From: Omphiscola glabra
Taxonomy: Eukaryota > Mollusca > Gastropoda > Lymnaeidae
Assembly (NCBI GenBank): GCA_964017045.1
Contig: OZ024797.1
Coordinates: 13,795,062 to 13,859,061 of the forward strand
DNA length: 64,000 nt
Direction of reading: 5' to 3'
The position numbers and the translations under genes are program-made. Under the pieces are notes generated by a model. It had not been told where the DNA came from, did no database searches, and worked only from the letters and a program-made list of their open reading frames with translations. Positions 57,839 through 64,000 of the stretch are shown piece by piece; position 1 is the first letter of the stretch; every line of letters starts with the position of its first letter.

Positions 57839-58040
57839 CAGAGGCGTAACGAAGGAAAGGGGGGGGGGCAGGGGGTACAGATGTCCCTGGGCGCCAGACT
57901 AGTAAAGGGCGCCAAAATGTGCTTTGATAATATTTTATTGATGGAAATAATGGGTTTGAGAGTTGAAAAAAAAGAAATGGAGGCTCTTTGAAATAAATCT
58001 TTTCCCCGGGCGCCAAACACTCTATATAGCAACGCCTCTG
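57839..58040. mobile_element. hAT-like miniature element, 202 bp
   Basis: Left end cagaggcgtaacgaagg; right end complementary to cagaggcgttgctatat. Target duplication gtataatc (57831-57838) and atataatc (58041-58048), 7 of 8. Internal tgggcgccag, gggcgccaaaatg and cccgggcgccaaac segments resemble the 49174 element, suggesting one family. No coding sequence. Confidence 0.85.
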
Positions 58041-58048
58041 ATATAATC

Positions 58049-58905
58049 AATGTCACTCGCCCACGGAAGCCAAGTCAACGTTGCAAAAAAATATATAATA
58101 ATTTCTCGCATTTACACACATTTCTATGTATACATTTAGCCTCTAATCTAGTCTGGCCATGCAACTTGTAAATCTATTTGCTGACTGTATCGGTGGTAGG
58201 ATCTACACTTTTCATTTAAACGTTCGCATGCAATTTCTAATGGAAACAACACACTGTGAAACAAACCAACAATTAAAAAAAATATATATATATATTTATT
58301 GTAAAAAAAAATGTTAAAATAATATATGAAACTTAGATGTAATTATTATAATTTTATTATAATTTTTTTTTTTTAATTATGAGAAAACCCCAATAGAAAT
58401 TTAGATTCATATCAAAACTAAAACATGCACACAAAATTTAAAAAAAAAATACAAATGGAAACATTTTGAAAAAATAATTTGGGCTTAAATATAGTGAAAT
58501 GTAAATGACAAAACAATTTAATTTTACTGCATCCGTTTCTATTTCTGTAAGTTGACTTTGTAATTTATATTTAAAAAAACATTATTTGCAAGGTTAATGG
58601 TCCTTTCACGTATGGTATGTCTTGTCATTTCATTTGTCGTATACACGTCATGATATATTTTAAATGCTATGTGCAATAATGTCTTATAACCGTTTTGAAG
58701 AGTCTTCTTTGTTTCATCAGTCTTTCATAATGTCTTGTATAATTATTATAATTGTGTGTATTTATTTATCACTCGTACAGGCGCCATAAAATCTTCATCA
58801 AGCATATCAACTTCATTATTCATCGATAATTTATGGTATCTATTTATTTTATTAACTTTAGAAGACTTCGTGAACCGATACTTTATTTTGTCATTCTTCA
58901 TCAGC
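58049..58905. other. Unique very AT-rich sequence
   Basis: Long A/T homopolymers and TA runs (about 58278-58300). No gene seen. Confidence 0.5.
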
Positions 58906-58906
58906 T

Positions 58907-59168
58907 GAAAATGTCCATAAAATGCCCTCGTGTTTCTTTAATTATGTCCATAAAATGTCCTCATGTTTCTTTAATTATGCCCTGAAAATGTCCTCGTGTT
59001 TCTTTAATTATGTCCTAAAATGTCCTCGTGTTTCTTTAATTATGTCCTAAAATGTCCTCGTGTTTCTTTAATTATGTCCATAAAATGTCCTCATGTTTCT
59101 TTAATTATGCCCTGAAAATGTCCTCGTGTTTCTTTAATTATGTCCTAAAATGTCCTCTTGTTTCTTTG
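58907..59168. repeat. ~32-bp minisatellite
   Basis: About eight copies of a 30-34 bp unit containing atgtcctcgtgtttctttaa and ttatgtcc(ataa). Variants cctcatg and ttatgccctga recur as a pair. Confidence 0.92.
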
Positions 59169-59175
59169 TTAAACA

Positions 59176-59746
59176 GTGAAATGCGCCCCTTATTTATCAT
59201 TAACAGTTTATAAACATGAGTTAGACCTTAAAGATAGACCTGATAAAACACACGTCATGTTTTATACACATCACAAAATGATGGTAAAGCTGTTTCGAAC
59301 CTCTTCCCCCCCCCTCCCCCAACCTTCCCCATTCCCTCCCCTTCCCCACATTTGTTTCCTTCCATTTAAATGTGAATTCTTGACCCATAAAACTTTCGAA
59401 GGTTTTAAAAAATATATAGATTGTGTTTTGGAAAAAAATCTGGCAGAGTCGGAGGCTAGAAAGTGTTATTGTTGCCTGGTAAGCCGCTTCGAGTTGACGT
59501 TTATGAAAACAAACGGAGATTTCCCTGGGCACTCATGTAAGCAGGCCCGTCACAACCTCACCACACGCTTCACTTTACGTTTCTACAACCCCCGCCTCTA
59601 CCACACGTGCACATTTACTCCTAGGGCTCAACTTAAAAACATCGGTAATTCAAGTCCCCCCGGCCCGGGCAGAAGTTTATTTACTACTAAATTAAACTCC
59701 AACTTGAAATGTACGTGCTCGGATTTCACAAGAGACTTGACTGAAT
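59176..59746 (+). other. Open frame of ~193 codons, no ATG, doubtful
   Basis: The longest frame in the window that is not made of repeats. It opens at GTG, and the first in-frame ATG is about 27 codons in. The predicted peptide has a Pro-rich low-complexity stretch from a poly-C tract, then mixed residues with scattered cysteines (RKCYCCLVSRFELTF). I recognise no domain. No acceptor or poly(A) context stands out. Its tail runs into the 25-bp array. Confidence 0.15.
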
Positions 59747-60382
59747 GCAGTTTATAAGAGATCGTGTGAGAGCAGTTTATAAGAGACCAAGTGAGAGCAG
59801 TTTATAAGAGATCGAGTGAGAGCGTTTTATAAGAGATCGAGTGAGAACAGTTTATAAGAGATCGAGTGAGAGCAGTTTATAAGAGACCAAGTGAGAGCAG
59901 TTTATAAGAGATCGAGTGAGAGCAATTTATAGGAGATCGAGTGAGAGCAGTTTATAAGAGACCGAGTGAGACTAGTTTATAAGAGATCGAGTGAGAGCAA
60001 TTTATAGGAGATCGAGTGAGAGCAGTTTATAAGAGACCGAGTGAGACTAGTTTATAAGAGATCGAGTGAGAGCAGTTTATAAGAGACTGATGAGAGCAGT
60101 TTATAAGAGACTGAGCGAGAGCAGTTTATAAGAGACTGAGTGAGAGCAGTTTATAAGAGAATGAGTTAGAGCAGCTTATAAGAGACTGAGTGAGAGCAGT
60201 TTATAAGAGACCAAGTGAGAGCAGTTTATAAGAGACCGAGTGAGAGCAGTTTATAAGAGACCAAGTGAGAGCAGTTTATAAGAGACCAAGTGAGAGCTGT
60301 TTATAAGAGAATGAGTTAGAGCAGTTTATAAGAGACCAAGTGAGAGCAGTTTATAAGAGACTGAATGAGAGCAGTTTATAAG
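59747..60382. repeat. 25-bp minisatellite
   Basis: About 25 copies of a 25-bp unit, gcagtttataagagatcgag plus tgaga. Variants gatcgag, gaccaag, gaccgag, gactgag and gaatgag group in runs. Confidence 0.94.
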
Positions 60383-60517
60383 AAGATTTATTCCAAGAAG
60401 TGTTGTACAGCTACGTAAAAGAGGGCTTAACGTTATTGGTTAAATGGAGCACGCAGACTTTGGGATGTCCAGTTATATCGGTAAATTTTTCATTACATTG
60501 ACAGTGTTATCCCGCTA

Positions 60518-60968
60518 CTTTAGCATCTTGTTCTTATAGGTTAGAATCTTGTTCCCTTAGGTTGGAAGTTTGTTCCCATAGGTTAGAATCTTGTTCCCAT
60601 AGGTTAGAATCTTGTTCCCATAGCTTAGAAGCTTGTTCCCACAGGTTAGAAGTTTGTTCCCATAGGTTAGAAGCTTGTTCCCACAGGCTAGAAGCTTGTT
60701 CCCATAGGTTAGAAGCTTGTTCCCATAGGTTAGAAGCTTGTTCCCACAGGCTAGAAGCTTGTTCCCATACGTTAGAAGCTTGTTCCCATAGCTTAGAAGC
60801 TTGTTCCCACAGGTTAGAAGATTGTTCCCTTAGGTTAGAAGCTTGTTTCCATGGGTTAGAACCTTGTTTCCATAGGTTAGAAGCTTTTTCTCATAGGCTA
60901 GAAGCTTGTTCCCATATGTTAGAAGTTTGTTCCCATTGGTTAGAAGTTTGTTCCCATAGGTTATAAAC
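60518..60968. repeat. 21-bp minisatellite
   Basis: About 21 copies of the 21-bp unit ggttagaagcttgttcccat plus a. The plus frame reads the heptad CSHRLEA for 134 codons. The unit has no third-position bias in its variants, so I treat it as non-coding. Confidence 0.93.
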
Positions 60969-61345
60969 TTGTTTCCTTCCATTAGTAGCTTCCTTTACAG
61001 CTTGCATCCTTACACTATAGCTACTTGCTTCCCTAAACTATTAGCATGTTCCCTTACATTAGCTACATGTTCCCCCTATACTAGTAGTTTGTTTCCTTAC
61101 ATTATCTACTTGTTCCCCTAAATTAGTATCATGTTTCCTTACATTAGCTACATGTCCCCCTTACCCTAGTAGTTTGTTTCCTTACATTATCTACTTGTTA
61201 CCTAATCTAGTAGAATGTTCCCTTACATTAGCTACATGTTCCCCCTACACTAGTAGTTTGTTTCCTTACATTATCTTCTAGTTCCCCTAAACTAGTAGTT
61301 TGTTCCCTTACATTTATCTACTTGTAGCTCTAACACTAGTAGCGT
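60969..61345. repeat. Degenerate tail of TTAG/TTCC repeats
   Basis: Longer diverged units, such as tagtttgtttccttacatta and tctacttgttcccctaaact, with a larger period of roughly 120-125 bp visible three times between about 61010 and 61320. It appears to be an older relative of the adjacent 21-bp array. Confidence 0.75.
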
Positions 61346-61442
61346 GTTTCTTTATAAGGGCAACTTTTCCCTGTGCATAATCAACGTGTTCCTTATCGTT
61401 GGTAGTTTTTCTTGTCATAATCAGATTATTTGCTTCTTTTGT

Positions 61443-61539
61443 GACAGCTATCCATGGCTGAAACATATTACATGCTGTATACAGCTGACAGCTATCCATG
61501 GCTGAAACATATTACATGCTGTATACAGCTGACAGCTAT
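61443..61539. repeat. 44-bp perfect tandem duplication
   Basis: gacagctatccatggctgaa plus 24 bp is repeated exactly at 61443-61486 and 61487-61530, and a third partial copy follows to 61539. Confidence 0.95.
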
Positions 61540-62228
61540 TGATCGCCTCATAATGTTGGAGCTTTTTTCTGATTGTTGTTTAAATTAAAATATATAACTC
61601 ACAATAAGAAAAATCTCATAAGAACCCTTTCTCGACAACAGTTTGTGAGAACCATCGCTTGACAGCAGCTCGCGAGAACCCTTGCTGTACTCCTGCTGAG
61701 GATTGCTTGGTGGTTTGGTTTATGTAATCAGTCAAATGTTGCTGTAACTTCATCCTCGAAGAGCTTACACCGGATGGAAACCCTGTTTGTCACGTGGGAG
61801 TATGTATAACCTGATCGCGTCATCCGATCCCTTACATTTTAGATTCTAGAACATAACAAGATCCACATACCAGTGATTTGTCCATAGAGAAACTTTTCTT
61901 TCTAACAAACAGACCACTATACATACACTTTGCACGCCAATACACGGGACCGTTTTGTATACAAAATAGGCCGTATAATAAACCTCCAAAATATGAAAGC
62001 CAGCATCTGAAGCAACATATGAACTTCGCATTGTGTATATTCTTATATAGATGAGGATTTCGAATTTTAAAAAAAAATAATAATAAAAACAAAACTTGAA
62101 AAATTTTAAGCAAATACATTTATCGTGCGGTAAAACTTTAGAGCAGTGAATATGTCACTTTAAATCTGTACACAGAATAATGAATTTCAAAGGAAGCAAT
62201 ATCCTGCAATCGCTGGTCGGAATTTGCA
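61540..62228. other. Unique sequence, no gene seen
   Basis: AT-rich unique DNA. Minus-strand frames of 61-95 codons overlap each other and are unrecognised. Confidence 0.45.
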
Positions 62229-62229
62229 G

Positions 62230-62409
62230 AGGTATTAGCATTGGAGGTATTATCATTGGAGGTACTAGCATTGGAGGTATTAGCATTGGGGGTATTAGCA
62301 TTGGAGGTATTAGCATTGGAGGTATTAGCATTGGAGGTATTAGCATTGGAGGTATTAGCATTGGAGGTATTAGCATTGGAGGTATTAGCATTGGAGGTAT
62401 TAGCATTGA
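62230..62409. repeat. 15-bp minisatellite
   Basis: Twelve copies of ggtattagcattgga, nearly identical. Five codons per unit leave both strands open (GISIG, LEVLA; MLIPP on minus). Artefact frames. Confidence 0.94.
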
Positions 62410-63079
62410 TTTGGATGTCGAATATTAAAAGGTGTATATTGTTGAAGTGATCGTATGTAAAATATATTTTAAATATATTTTAAGTGACCGCTTTAATTTT
62501 AATTTCTTTTTAAAATAATAGTTTGACAAAACTTTTGGGAACAGGGCAAAAATTGTTTGTATAGTGCCTGGAATGGCGGGAATCGTGTTTTCTTGATATA
62601 TTTATTTTAAAAAGTTTCTGTAGGAAGAAAATGCGCCAAAGGAATACCTACAAAAATATTTAACAAATTTATTTAGTACAATTTTCTTTTTAATCTTCTC
62701 ATCTAAAAGGCAAATGATCAGAATTTTCAAAGATAAAAATGTGGTTTTTAATATAAAGTTGCTTTTCCCCCCCACTTCTCTATAAAATGTCAAGATTTGT
62801 TGAACAATAGTTACAAGTTCATGAGATATTGGCTCAAATAGTACGTGCTTGCTTGTTGTGGTTATAAAACGTCAACTATCGGATAAAGATGAAATCTAAA
62901 TTTAATTTTGAACAAACGAAAATCTAACTAAATTAGCTGTCTGAAAATAATTATTTATTTCATTTTTTTTTAATCCAAACGTTCCAAAACGAAAAAAATC
63001 AAGTTTAAACGGCGAATGTAAATCAAAAACATATTTTTAAAAAAATTAGTTTCTTAAATGTTTCATTTCTTTAAATGTT
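62410..63079. other. Unique very AT-rich sequence
   Basis: No gene or repeat that I can support. Confidence 0.5.
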
Positions 63080-63455
63080 CATAACTGTAAGTCTCGTAAC
63101 CGCACTTTTGTTCACGCCCTGAACTTTATTCAAATCTAATGAACCACCGCAGATTTAGTTCACCGGGTATGTCAGAAAGAAAATATTACACACAAACGAC
63201 AAGCGATATTTAAACAAAAAAAAAAAATCTCATTCAGGGCATTTATCGGGAATCTCCCCCTTGAACCACAAGAAAAACTGATTTGTGGGATTTGGGGATA
63301 AAGGGAGGGGGGGGGTGCTGAAAGTTTGAAAGAATGTGTTGTCATCGTCAAAAAGTGTGAGTTAATTTTCAGCTCGATAGGTTGACGGGAATTGGGTCAA
63401 TTAGCCGTCCAAATATTTTGCCAGCCACGAACAAAAGCGAAGTTAAGATAAGGGA
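63080..63455 (-). mobile_element. Dispersed repeat family, copy D (reverse, partial)
   Basis: Reading minus: ttcgtggctggcaaaatatt, gacccaattcccgtcaacct, agctgaaaattaac, gatgacaacacattctttc, attcccgataaatgccc, then taatattttctttct, aaatctgcggtggttcatt, ttcagggcgtgaacaaaagt. The last blocks match copy A and are missing from B and C. The end carrying ctcgatatta is absent or too diverged. Confidence 0.7.
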
Positions 63456-63532
63456 TTAAAAAAAACACACACAACAAAACTTAATGTGCATGACACAACA
63501 AAATAATGAAAGTAAAACAGAAAAAAAATCCC

Positions 63533-63770
63533 GCTATTTGAGACACCTCTAGTGTGTCCTGGCGCCCTATTTGAGACACCTCTAGTGTGTCCTGGCGCCC
63601 TATTTGAGACACCTCTAGTGTGTCCTGGCGCCCTATTTGAGACACCTCTAGTGTGTCCTGGCGCCCTATTTGAGACACCTCTAGTGTGTCCTGGCGCCCT
63701 ATTTGAGACACCTCTAGTGTGTCCTGGCGCCCTATTTGAGACACCTCTAGTGTGTCCTGGCGCCCTATTT
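63533..63770. repeat. 33-bp minisatellite, 7 copies
   Basis: Seven apparently identical copies of a 33-bp unit, tatttgagacacctctagtg plus tgtcctggcgccc, and a partial eighth. Eleven codons per unit leave both strands open (NRAPGHTRGVS on minus). Exact identity implies a very recent expansion. It starts about 80 bp from dispersed-repeat copy D. Confidence 0.95.
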
Positions 63771-64000
63771 AAGGAACAGAATTTCACCTGACATTAGGGA
63801 CACGTCATAAACAGATAATTGGGGTTCGTTTTGGATCATAGAGCATAATTAATTTTTGCAAATTCATTTGTCTATTTTAAGGTTCTAGTTTTGAACGATT
63901 CACGTAAATCAAACTAAATGCTATAATTAAATTCTGAAGTTAAATCATTTGTAGACTTATAACTCTTGCTGTTTACTTGTCGCTGTTGTTTGCCAGTGAG
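63771..64000. other. Unique AT-rich sequence
   Basis: Nothing seen up to the window end. Confidence 0.5.

Overview
This window looks like non-coding, repeat-rich DNA from an animal nuclear genome, most likely a gastropod mollusc. It is AT-leaning and has no closely packed genes. It carries eukaryotic mobile elements: hAT-type miniature transposons with 8-bp target duplications and a jockey/CR1-like LINE fragment. It also has scattered poly-G, poly-C and poly-T runs and dozens of tandem minisatellites. Four short elements match the hAT family SPIN (SPACE INVADERS), which is known from several tetrapods, the bug Rhodnius and the pond snail Lymnaea. That match and the LINE type are why I favour a snail; the species is inference. 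I recognise no protein-coding gene, rRNA, tRNA or CRISPR array. The window is probably a large intron or an intergenic region.

Layout. 1-12 kb: mostly unique sequence broken by minisatellites (19, 21, 26, 17, 38, 31 and 20 bp units), a long GATA/GGTA tract at 6979-7493 and a possible terminal exon near 11.0 kb. 12-23 kb: SPIN-like elements at 12505, 18237, 20608 and 22002, a strongly G-rich array at 18.8-19.7 kb, a possible small spliced exon on the minus strand at 20.4 kb, and another hAT-like element at 22839. 23-32 kb: near-continuous minisatellites, ending in a 21-bp heptad-like array of about 50 copies (30414-31458) and a decayed LINE 3' end (31585-32460). 33-45 kb: three copies of an unclassified dispersed repeat of about 600 bp, a mosaic array at 34.5-35.2 kb, and the largest array (22-bp unit, about 65 copies, 36873-38325). 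45-64 kb: longer unique stretches, three more hAT-like miniature elements (49174, 51148, 57839), arrays of 23, 77, 32, 25, 21, 15 and 33 bp, and a fourth copy of the dispersed repeat.

Most long open frames are products of minisatellites whose unit length is a multiple of three, or whose unit lacks stop codons. They are usually open on both strands at once, often lack an ATG, and vary mainly at amino-acid-changing positions, so I do not call them genes. The best leads are the four SPIN copies with intact target duplications, the dispersed 600-bp family, the density and higher-order structure of the minisatellites, and two exon candidates with good splice signals.
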